Shown here: piece after piece, positions 1-9,711 of the stretch
Position numbering within the stretch: position 1 is the stretch's first letter
How the letters are laid out: every line of letters starts with the position of its first letter
Source: Deinandra increscens subsp. villosa
Lineage: Eukaryota > Streptophyta > Magnoliopsida > Asterales > Asteraceae
Direction: 5' to 3'
DNA: 64,000 nucleotides
Assembly (NCBI GenBank): GCA_039602395.1
Contig: JBCNJP010000003.1
Coordinates: forward strand, 20,236,956 to 20,300,955
Made by a program: the position numbers and the translations under genes
Notes under the pieces: generated by a model
Seen by the model: the letters and a program-made list of their open reading frames with translations, nothing else
The model's database searches: none
Told to the model about the DNA's origin: nothing

Positions 1-122
1 AATTGACACGTTATGATCTTTTTGCGAAAGCAAATCCGAGAAATAACGGCGCCCCATTTTTCCATCTTTTGAGCATATTAGGTAATTAATTGGCTAATGA
101 ATTAGAGTGAAGGGACATAATA

Positions 123-252
123 CTCATGTATGATTTCGGGGGTAAGACCTTGTGAAAGAATACCTCTGATGATGTTTCGGATCTCGCGGGCAAAACACTC
201 ACGTATGATTTCGGGGGTAAGACCTTGTGAAAGAATGCCTCTGATGATGTCC
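123..252. repeat. 75-bp direct tandem duplication
   Basis: A block of about 53 bp starting CTCATGTATGATTTCGGGGG recurs 75 bp further on (starts 123 and 198) with only two or three substitutions. Short minus-strand reading frames cross it but resemble nothing. The rest of 1-839 shows no coding signal; it is AT-rich with an A-rich stretch at 285-335. Confidence 0.8.
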
Positions 253-839
253 GTTGGTAAGTATAGTTAAAATTAACCAATTATAAAAAAAAAAAATGAA
301 AAAAAAAAGAGGGAAAAAGAAAAGAAAAAATTAGAAAAAACCAGTAGTCAAATAAATGCTCAAGCAACTTCACTATACATTCAAATCCATCATTCTTGGG
401 ATATATGAGTATCTGATTTAACTAGGGTGGGGAAAATATAAATATTCTATCTGTATTACCCTTTACTTTGACCAAATTTGAGTCGGGATTAGATTGAGCT
501 AGAATTTTCTGAATGTGGGACACATTGGTAGACTGATACAACTGATTGGTAATTTTTGTAAACACCTTGGGGGCTCAAAGATCAGTGGTTGGGTTTAGTC
601 GGATAGAAATACCGGTGATTGCATTAAGTATATATGAATACATTTTGGAATGTGGAATGGAAAAAGGTTGCTGAATAGTAAAATGTTAAATGATTTTGAG
701 TTGACTTCCCGATTATGATTCCATGGCAGTTTTTCCGAGACGGAAAAAGTCAAGTGTGGGGATGTGATGTTAGTCCAATGTGTCGTCATTATTATGTTTA
801 TATTGTCTTATTTAATAACAATAATGGTTGGATTATGTT

Positions 840-1883
840 GCATTTTCACGGGTTTTATGTTTTGAGGTACCGGATGCTTAATGAGTTAAATTGAAGCAGT
901 TACGAGAGAAGCTGGAAGCTGTCGGTACAAAGTTCGAGAAAAACCGGGAACGAGTGAAGACTTAGAAGAAAATTGAAGAAAGTTCCTGAGATTCAAATCA
1001 GGGCGGTACGCCCAGAAGAGAAGAAGTCAGGGCGGTACGCCCTAAAGTTTAGAGGCGCAGCCGGAAATTAAATCCGGGCGGTACGCCCAGAGTTTCACAC
1101 TTTGGGGCGGTACGCCCCAATTCAGTCGGCAGAAAAAATTAGGGTTTCATATTTAAACTTGTTTGTTAAGTTATTTTCATATCAATCATCATTCCAGACG
1201 ACCAGAGGCTTAGGGTTTGCGAATTTCACTTTGTTTTGGAGCTTTTTGAGAGATTCTAATCATTCGGTAACTGTTTTCAATGCAATCTTTCATTATGTGT
1301 TTGTTTGTTTCATTAGCCATGTCCGGCTAATCCACCACTAACCGCTTTTGGTGATTGGTTGGTGGATTCGTTCTATGATTAACCTATTTCTTAACTAGTT
1401 ATTCCGGAATACTTGCTACCGTTGAATACCTACATGCGGAATTGTTAAAATTAACTAGTAATCTAGGGTTTTAGTGGTCCACTGTTTATTGATCTAGCAC
1501 TTTCTTGCGGCAGGACTAATCAGCCCATTAGGAAACTAGGTTATTAGGTCAAGGAAGCAATTTGGGGGCATGTCTATGTGTCACGGTTAAGGAATTAGGT
1601 TTTTCTAGATCGGTAGCCAACCAGGATCCAGAAGTGGTTAGATTTGTCTCATTTGAATTCAATTAAGTTTGTAGGTTAAAGTTAGTTAATTTGTTAGTTA
1701 AATCACTCAATCAATCAAAACAGCTAAGTGGCAAATAGATAATTTTAGGTTAATCAGTAATTTAGTTTAATTTAATAATCAATTAGTCAATTTCCACATA
1801 TTCCCTTGGTTCGATAACCCTAACTTACCACTACTACAAATCAATCTAGTTGGGGATTTGAAACGGCCTGACAAACCGTTATC
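840..1883 (+). repeat. LTR-like segment with GGGCGGTACGCCC palindromes
   Basis: Four copies of a palindrome (arms GGGCG/CGCCC around GTA) lie at 1001-1013, 1030-1042, 1076-1088 and 1104-1118, followed by TTAGGGTTTC and a TATTTAAA-like box near 1150. The segment ends ACAAACCGTTATCA just before the truncated copia element. From memory that ending resembles the LTR end of Ty3/gypsy Tat- or Athila-type elements, but no primer-binding site follows because the junction with the copia element is there. The LTR assignment is inference; the palindromes are seen directly. Confidence 0.4.
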
Positions 1884-3735
1884 ATGTATGCGGTGGAGAA
1901 GTGAGATGCGAGATACCGCAAGAGGATAAATGAGAGGCAAATTTTATGTACTCGCCACCATTGTCAGAGAATAATTGTTTTATTTTCTTATTGAAAAAAT
2001 TTTCAACAAGTGTTTGAAATCTAATAAAAATGGATAGAGAGTCGGATTTTCTTTTTAAGGGATAGAGCCAAATGTATTTTGTAAAATGGTCTACAAAAAT
2101 AATGTAATATTTGTAACCATCAAAAGATGGAATGGGGGAGCACCAAACATCAGAAAAAATTAGATCTAAAGGTTCATTAGAAGAAAGAGAAGACATAGAA
2201 AAAGGTAAGCGATGACTTTTATTAACTTGGCATGAATTACAATTATTATGGGAAGAAGAACGAAACGAAATAAAAGAAGGTAAAAGCTTGTGAACTTTAT
2301 CATGCGGGTGTCCTAATCGGTGGTGCCAAGTATTGGAGGTCGCTTTTTGAAGTGTAAAAACAGATGGAGACGGCAAGAGTGTGGAGCGAAGCTCATATAT
2401 TCCCTGTGTGGCCTTGCCCCATAGGAGTGGAAGATTGGATGCCCGGTCCTTAATGACAAAAATAAAAGAGTAGAATTCGATTAGAAAATTATTGTCAATG
2501 CACAAACGAGAAATAGAAATAATGTTACGAGATAAGGATGGAACACATAGAACGTTTTTAAGAATAAGAGGGGTATGAGAAGTTTGTATAATAATAGAGC
2601 CAATATGAGTGATTTTAAGACACGAACCATCACCTATGACGAGCTCTTCTGTTCCGTCGTAAGGAGCATGTAGAGAGAGATTGGCCAAGTCATTTGTGAC
2701 ATGGTGAGAGGCGCCACTGTCAAAGAGCCAGTTTGTAGAGGAGGAGCCATGTGTAGTATGCATAGTATGAACTTGTGGGGGCTTCCGTGGAGTAGCATGA
2801 TAAGGGGGAATGACTATGGTGGGGTGAGCTTTCTTAAAAGTATAACAATGATGGATGGAATGACCTTGCTGACCACACCATTGGCATTTTCCATTATAAG
2901 GTTTGGATCCAGATGGTGGGTGGGGGTAGGGAGAATACCAGGAGCGTTGGGGTTATGGTTAGGGGAATGGTAGTGAGAAAGAGAGCGGCCATGTGGTTAA
3001 TGGGGTTTGGGAGACCAAGACTTAGTATATGGGCGTTTTTGGGTGTAGAAAACGGAAGTCGGTTGATGAAGGGCTTGGGCAGTGGCGGTTTGAGTTATGG
3101 TGAGCTCATGATTAATGAGTTTTTCATGCAACTCATTGAAGGAAATGGGGTTATCACGAGCATGAATAGCATCAATAAGAGGTTTGTAGGATTTTTGATC
3201 AAGACCATTAAGAATGATGTCCACAACATCTTCATCATCCATTTTCTTGCCTAAAATGCCAAGATCACCAACAATGGTTTTGATAATTTGCATGTACTCG
3301 GTTATAGATTGGGTGGGAGTTTTGGTGGTTTGCCTGAGACGGTGTTTAAGTTGCTTGACATGCCCTCGGGTAGGGGAAGCATATGTTTTGGCAAGGGTCT
3401 ACCATGCATCACGTGAAGTGGGTGAGCCGGTAATGAGGGGAACATTTTCAGGAGAAAGACTACCCACGAGTGCCCCGAAAAGTAAACGGTCTTGGCGAAA
3501 CCATGTAGAGTAGTCGGCATGGGGCTTGGTGGTTCCATCTGTGGCTGTGATAGGTTGGGGAGGAGGGTGAGAGCCGTTGATGAATTTATACAAATCAAGC
3601 CCATAGAGAAGGGCTTTGATTTGTGTTTTCCAGGCCAAGTAATTGGATGAGGTGAGCTTCAATGTGTTGGGTAGGGTAACAAGTGTAAGATCCTTCATAG
3701 ATGGATTAAGTAAAAGTGAGGAATTGTCTGACATG
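1884..3735 (-). pseudogene. Ty1/copia gag-protease-integrase remnant, 3' truncated
   Basis: Read on the minus strand, this encodes in order a copia gag N-terminus (YLAWKTQIKALLYGLDLYKF, near 3600-3640), a gag body, a CCHC zinc knuckle CQWCGQQGHSIHHC (near 2850-2895), the aspartic protease motif WLFDSGASHHV (near 2690-2730), the GAG-pre-integrase motif WHHRLGHPH (near 2290-2330) and the start of the integrase core (SDVWCSP, VDHFTKYIW, SDNGGEY). An in-frame stop at 3399-3401 and a frameshift between about 2950 and 2997 break it. It stops abruptly after SPPHT at 1884, inside the integrase, so reverse transcriptase and RNase H are missing. This is a dead retrotransposon fragment, not a host gene. 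Confidence 0.9.
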
Positions 3736-3822
3736 TTGGGTGAAGAGGGGCGGGTAGTTGAAGGAGATGAAGTAGGTGATTGACTGGGGGTGGAAGGATG
3801 TGAACCTTGCTGTGATACCATA

Positions 3823-3884
3823 TAAAGGTTAGATGAGAGAGAGGATGTCGATGGCTGGAAAAGTGTATCTCTATTTTCATTATC

Positions 3885-3945
<61 letters not shown>

Positions 3946-4000
3946 AGTACAACCATGAATAAAGGAGATAAAGATGGAGACTTAACAACCTACTCTAACA
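3823..4000 (-). mobile_element. Short 5' LTR of the minus-strand copia element, with (TA)n
   Basis: On the minus strand the sequence starts TGTTAGAGTAGG at 4000 and runs into a tRNA-Met-like primer-binding site TGGTATCACAGC (3820-3809), just upstream of gag. The interval contains a perfect (TA)n microsatellite at 3889-3943. The inner LTR end is degenerate, so that border is approximate. Confidence 0.55.
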
Positions 4001-4063
4001 ACCTATTTGACTATACAAGATAGAGTTGTAGAGGCTAGATTATAAGGCTTGTAATATTAAACA

Positions 4064-4447
4064 TGTTGGGCTGGGCTTAGAGGGTTTCATTAGAATCATA
4101 GGCTAGTTTGCTATTGTATTTAGGCTAGTTTATGATTGGGTTTGGGTTTACTATTGGGTTTATGATCCACAAGGGGCCCAATAGTAAACCCATTGGGTAC
4201 CTATATAAACCCTTATGTTTATGATCAATGTAAGCTTTGATATTAGAGATTACGATTTCTGCCTTCTTTGGTGTTTACGATCCGTGTTCATCAAGCTTCA
4301 AGATAGTAGTTGTTCTTCATTCAAGACTTCATCTTTTACTTAGATCTAGTCTATTCTTCTACTATTCTTCTTGAATCGATCTTATACGAGGATTCCGCAC
4401 TCGTGTTTGATTAGATATCGTGTGTTTGGGAGATTTCCGGACCAACA
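4064..4447 (+). mobile_element. 5' LTR of a Sirevirus-like copia element (element S1)
   Basis: The segment starts TGTTGGGCTGGG, ends GACCAACA, and is followed two bases later by a tRNA-iMet primer-binding site, which defines a 384-bp LTR. It carries a perfect 16-bp inverted repeat (4143-4158 with 4177-4192) and copies of GTTTACGATC or GTTTATGATC, the motif that fills the leader downstream. No second LTR is visible before the assembly gap. Confidence 0.75.
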
Positions 4448-4449
4448 AT

Positions 4450-4462
4450 TGGTATCAAAGCC
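4450..4462 (+). other. Primer-binding site of element S1 (tRNA-iMet type)
   Basis: TGGTATCAAAGCC begins two bases after the LTR-terminal CA, the usual site at which copia elements prime minus-strand DNA synthesis with initiator methionine tRNA. Confidence 0.8.
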
Positions 4463-4552
4463 AAGAAACAAGTGTTTCGAGGTTCTCACGGTATTGGATT
4501 CAAGCCTTTTCTGGAAAATTTTCGAGTTTTTGAAGATTTGAAGCTGTTTGGT

Positions 4553-4918
4553 GAGTTTACGATCGGAGCTGCTGCTGTTTTGAAGGTTTACGATCAGTTT
4601 TCTGGGTTTTCTGGGTGTTTACGAGTTCTGTGGTTGAAGATCTTCATCATCTTCGAGTTTACGATTTCAAGAAACGATTTTTATCGTGTTTACGATCCGG
4701 AGTTGTGTGTTTACGATTGTACTTTGATCGTGATCGGTGTTTACGATCTTTTCTGATCGTAATTGGGTGTTTACAATTTTGGTGGATCGGAATCAGTGTT
4801 TACGACTTATTTGGATCGGATACGCTGTTTACGATTAAGGGTTATCAAAATCAAGTTTACGACTGAAGGTGTTTACGATCCACAGGTGATTACGATCGTA
4901 AATAGAGTTTACGATCGG
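4553..4918 (+). repeat. Leader packed with GTTTACGATC repeats
   Basis: About fourteen exact or near-exact copies of GTTTACGATC occur in 360 bp, irregularly spaced and mostly in one orientation. The first is at 4555-4564 and the last at 4907-4916. One site reads through its own reverse complement (ACGATCGTAAA near 4892-4902). The repeats make open frames rich in VYD, which I treat as a by-product. Confidence 0.85.
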
Positions 4919-5177
4919 AAATAGGGTTTGCGGCAAAAAGTCATTTTTTCACACTTTCACGGAAACGGACGTAACTTTTGACTCGTTTGGAGTTAGAAGC
5001 TCAAATTTGAACACGACGTTCGTGACACCGAGCCCCATAATTACCCCCGACTAACGTCCAGGGGAGCTCGTTTTGCCGTTTTTGCTGATTTTTCAAAATT
5101 TTCAGAAGCTGCATAATGAGTTCAGTGGTTGAAGAAAAGAATATGGTTGGTTGAGGACAAGGATGCTTTCTTAAAAT

Positions 5178-7067
5178 GAAGTTGACGAAACTAAGATATG
5201 CTTGAATCCTACATGTGCTCGATTAATTCCTGGACTTAGGCAAATCTGTAAAAATTTTGAGTCAGAACTGTTTGAGGTAAAATGCGAGAGGAGTTCCTTT
5301 AAGGGTAGATGGCAAAAGAATGAAGAGAAGGTTAAAGCTCAGAAATTATACATAGTGAAATATAAGAAACTTGCAACTTAGAACGCTTATCTGTATAACA
5401 ACGCTAAGTTAGAAATAGCTGAGCTTAGTAAGCAGATAGATGACCTTAAGCATAAAAACAATGAGTTGCAGGTTAAACTTGATATGAATCAAATGAGAAG
5501 CAAAAGAATGCTTGATGCTGGAAAGGAATTGTCACATGCTGTTGTGACTGGTCAAGTTGGGAAACACACACCTGGATTTGGGTCAGAAAAGACTGATAAG
5601 GCCTTGGCTGCAAACAGCATTATTCCTCCACCAGTTCCCAGAGACATTATAGGAATACTTCTTAGTGAGGATCAAGTTGAACGAACCAAATCTGATTATA
5701 AAGAAGCTGCTCCTCCTATTGATAGTGTCTTGGTTGGAACTACACCAATGACTCAAGAAGAAATTGACAATGAGACAAAAATGACTTATGGTGAAGGGAG
5801 AGTAAAGGATATATCAGACAATGATGCTGAGTGCCAGAAATATGACAGGTGTCACAACTCTAAGTCTCATGAAGCTGGGATAGAGTTGAAACCATACCCT
5901 AAAATTGAAACCCCATGCTTCAAAGTAATTGACGAAGTCAAAAGGGAAAAGGTGATCTTGACGACACGGCCTGAGGGGAAGATCTTTATGACATCTGGAT
6001 CAATGTTTGACCAAGAACCAGATGTAGGATATGAACTACCATCCTTCTCCTCCAAGTTCAAGGGAATAACTGATGGCATGATAAGTGAACCTAAAGTTGA
6101 GAGGCCAAAGATCACCATCAAGCATCCAAGTATGAAACCAACAGCTGGAGTGAAGAATGAAAAGCTCAAGGGAGTAGTTGTGTCTCCCATCTCTTCAGTT
6201 GGATCATGCAATTGCCGCTGTAATTGCAAGAATGATGCATCAACATCAGAAAATCCAGAGAGCACAAAGACGATGAGGACAGGTTCTACTCAGGCTTCCA
6301 GGAACCAGCAGAAAGTCAAATCTGGAGCTGCAGACAAGGCAACGAAGCAGACACAAGGCAAACCAACTCCATATCAGCCACCAAAGACGAATGGGTACAC
6401 GTCTGACTTCTATCTAAAGAAGCAGACTTGCTTTAATTGTGGCTTCGCTGGTCATATTGCTAGAAACTGTCTTTATCGCCCCTATGAACCCTATTTTCCG
6501 AAAAGTCAAAGGGTTTTATCTCAGGAGTCTGTAAAGTCTAAGCCCATGAAGGTGGAAAAACCTAAGGCAATGAAGACAGTTACTCCTAAGGTTAAACCCT
6601 CTGATCAACATTGGGGTGCTGCCAAAGCTGAAAGAAAATCTTTAAATCAAAACAACAGCTTTCCAAGTTACCAAAATTTCCAAAAACAGGTGAAGAAACC
6701 ATTTTCAAAACAAACAAAGTCTGAAAAACCCAAGGTTACCCCTCCCAAGTTAACTAAAACTGTTTTCAAAAATGATTCTAAAATGCAGAAGGTTGAAATA
6801 CCTAAAGTCACAACTCAAAAGGTGACTAAAACAAAAACTGTTTTGAAAAGTGAATCTAAAACGAAGAAGGTTGAAATACCTAAGGTCACAACTCCAAAGG
6901 TGACTAAAACAAATGTTAAATCACCTGTAACTTGGAAACCAAAAATCAAGGCAGCTCCATCACAACTTCCTGATTTTTCAAAGGGGATGTTCTTACAAGA
7001 AGTATCCTTTATTGATTCCTCAGGTGTATCCAGAAAAACAATGGCCTGGGTACCAATGGCTAACTAA
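5178..7067 (+). pseudogene. Sirevirus-like gag remnant (coiled coil plus zinc knuckle), element S1
   Basis: One frame is open from about 5178 to a TAA at 7065-7067 except for one in-frame TAG (5379-5381). The N-terminal part is a heptad-rich coiled coil (AKLEIAELSKQIDDLKHKNN near 5411-5470), followed by a charged linker and a zinc knuckle CFNCGFAGHIARNC (near 6430-6471). After that comes a Lys/Pro/Thr-rich tail with a degenerate repeat KVEIPKVTT-KVTKT, ending AWVPMAN. Compared with element S2 (27379-30304) it matches only the second half of gag: the UBN2-type domain and first zinc knuckle are missing, apparently deleted between leader and coil. Gag would coat the RNA in virus-like particles. 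No protease, integrase or reverse transcriptase follows. Confidence 0.8.
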
Positions 7068-8595
7068 TCTCTCACTCTGTGCAGGAACGATCAAGGAGGA
7101 TTATCACTAACATTTTTATTGATTAATTTTATTTGTTGATAAGTGATTGTTCCAGGCACATTTTAGGAGACGTATCTTCATGTCATGACAATCAATTTTT
7201 TATGGAGGATATGTTCCTTGAGAGGTAAAAGGTAAAATTCAGCGCGAAAGGTACTGTTCTTAACTTGGTTGTGTGAATGAAGCGGCAAATGGTGTTTTGA
7301 GTCAAACCAAATTTCCTAAAATTTTCACTTGGTGATTGATTGTTGAAGTGTTTGACTTCAGATGCAATGAAGTGTGCATGTCATGAAACCCAATTTTCAA
7401 ATCAATACTTTGAAAGTTAGCTTGGCCAGATATCTTCAAAATTTTGTGTTTTGTTCTTTTAAGTGTGTTTGTGTGTTTTATTTTTTATTTAAAAAAAATG
7501 ATTTTTACAAGATTGTGACATTAAAAATCAAAAAGCAAGGGGAAGAAATGTAAAGATGAAGAAAAAGTTGACCCCTCAAAAATAGTGTGCTTTTCAATTT
7601 TTAATTGTTTGTGTCTTGTTTTTGAGAAGTTTAGGGGAAGTAAAATGAATGTTCGGGTTAGAGATGGCTGACACGCGTAAGGCGGAAGTGAAAGGCAAGC
7701 TCCACGGTGATATGCTCGGTAGGCTCGACCTAAACTTATGACCTCCAATGAAAGTGCAGTGAACTTAAAAGATATATATGTTTAGTTTCCCATCCCAGGT
7801 TGCATGGTTTAAAAGACTGAGTCCCGGCAAAAATGGGTTGAGAGTGGTAATTACCTAGTATTCACTCTCTCACACGCCATGTTTCTGCTGTTATGACTAC
7901 ACCACATGAGAAAAAGAAATGAAAAGAAAAATAAAAAAAATGAAAAAGAAAAGAGAATAAATAATCACTCAGTTGGTCTTCTTTGCGTGCTTAGCGGCCG
8001 ACCTGATCACCAACTGATGGTTAATGAAAATAAGTGGTAGTCATAGCCGTGGTGCATGGTTCCTCAAGTTGGGGGTCTGTGAATCCTCAATAAACTCTGA
8101 GGTTGGGTAGGTTTTGCTGTGTACGCTTGGGTGTGGGGACAATTAAACATGACGGTAATACTGTACTATATTAAGCATGACGCATTCGGTTGGGATTAAA
8201 CGGGTTTGAGTTTAAAGCGGACAAACATACCGGCAATCACCTGGACTAGTTGAGTAACTGAAGCTGAAAAGGGTTTCTCAGTCAGATTCATACGGTTTGA
8301 TCCCTTGTAAACTTTCTCATGTTTGGTTTGGTAAGTATTTGTTTATTTTTATCTTTCGTGTGTGAGTCGTTAAGTTCTTTTTGGTGTGTTTTCGTCTTGG
8401 CCAGGTCGATTTGAGAAGTCAAAATGTGTTTTTCATGGGTTTTAATGCATGACAATATGCCCCGACAGATCTTGACAAATTTTTAGGGAAAGGAGTATGG
8501 GATAATAAGTATTATCCGAAGGGAACTCGAGAATGATACTTATTATCTAATGGAAAAGACTTCCTCCGTCAGATCTTGACAAATTTTTAGGGGAA
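7068..8595 (+). other. Post-gag non-coding stretch; no pol
   Basis: After the gag stop the frame reads on for only 14 codons, through CTCTGTGCAGGA, and then stops. No protease DSG motif, integrase or reverse-transcriptase motif is visible to the gap. Near the end a 24-bp sequence (CAGATCTTGACAAATTTTTA...) occurs at 8466 and again at 8570, right against the gap. Between them is a 12-bp inverted repeat (8501-8512 with 8536-8547). Confidence 0.6.
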
Positions 8596-9095
8596 NNNNN
8601 NNNNNNNNNNNNNNNNNNNNNNNNNNNNNNNNNNNNNNNNNNNNNNNNNNNNNNNNNNNNNNNNNNNNNNNNNNNNNNNNNNNNNNNNNNNNNNNNNNNN
8701 NNNNNNNNNNNNNNNNNNNNNNNNNNNNNNNNNNNNNNNNNNNNNNNNNNNNNNNNNNNNNNNNNNNNNNNNNNNNNNNNNNNNNNNNNNNNNNNNNNNN
8801 NNNNNNNNNNNNNNNNNNNNNNNNNNNNNNNNNNNNNNNNNNNNNNNNNNNNNNNNNNNNNNNNNNNNNNNNNNNNNNNNNNNNNNNNNNNNNNNNNNNN
8901 NNNNNNNNNNNNNNNNNNNNNNNNNNNNNNNNNNNNNNNNNNNNNNNNNNNNNNNNNNNNNNNNNNNNNNNNNNNNNNNNNNNNNNNNNNNNNNNNNNNN
9001 NNNNNNNNNNNNNNNNNNNNNNNNNNNNNNNNNNNNNNNNNNNNNNNNNNNNNNNNNNNNNNNNNNNNNNNNNNNNNNNNNNNNNNNNNNNNNNN
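8596..9095. other. Assembly gap of exactly 500 N
   Basis: The run is 500 unknown bases, the same length as the gap at 53708-54207, which suggests a placeholder for unknown distance. Reading frames through it are meaningless. Confidence 0.98.
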
Positions 9096-9200
9096 TATAT
9101 GATTCTCAAATAAAAGTAAAAATGTTGATCATCAAAAGAACAAAAATGAAATACGTGTTCCACGACACTTAAACCAAATGAGAATTGAGAAAATGTTAAA

Positions 9201-9711
9201 GTTTTTTTTTTAACTGCAAACGGATCTTATTAGAAGACAAAAACTAACGAGAAGCTTGTACAAACATCATACAGAAAGATGAATTAAAGAAAGTGCAAAG
9301 CATGTTTACAAAATTGAATCCAATCTAATCCCGTGAGTTTGCTTCTGTGCTTGAACCAAAGAAAATAGTCCGATTTGATATCATCAACGATCCTCCTAGG
9401 GTGAGAATTGCAACTTTGAAATTCTTTAACATTTCTAGCTTTCCATAAGGACCACATTGTCGCAATTTGAATTGTAATCAAGGAGTTGAGAATGGAGTCT
9501 GGACCGGCGAGGGAGCTTGAGGAACCAAAGAGATCAGCAACAGTTCTGGAGACATTAAATTTTTGTTTACACCAATCTTGAACCAGATTACATGTGTCTT
9601 TTGCAAAGTTACAGTGAAGTAGTATATGGTCTGCCGTTTCTAGGGCGGAAGAGCACCAGGAGCATTCATGGCATTGAATATTAAATTCCTCTTTTTTTTT
9701 TTTTGCAATTC
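9201..9711 (-). pseudogene. 5'-truncated LINE tail with reverse-transcriptase zinc-binding domain
   Basis: The minus-strand frame ending at 9284 encodes the zf-RVT domain found at the C-terminus of plant L1-type LINE reverse transcriptases: CHECSWC, then ETADHILLHCNFA, then a helical tail with TMWSLWKARN. An A-run on the minus strand (T-run at about 9205-9213 on the plus strand) follows the stop and looks like the LINE poly(A) tail. The upstream part of the ORF, with the catalytic RT and endonuclease, is absent. The frame enters through an A-rich run at about 9690-9704, so this is a dead 5'-truncated insertion. Confidence 0.75.

Noticed and set aside
4472..4866. Leader frames rich in VYD
   Set aside because: They are products of the GTTTACGATC repeats between PBS and gag; no gag-like content.
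6334..6357. ATKQTQ in S1 gag as a dynein light chain (LC8) binding motif, reported for Sirevirus Gag
   Set aside because: The residue before QT is Lys rather than the usual Thr, Ile or Val, so the match is too weak to claim.
8543..9163. Frames across the N runs here and at 53549-54274
   Set aside because: They consist almost entirely of unknown bases.
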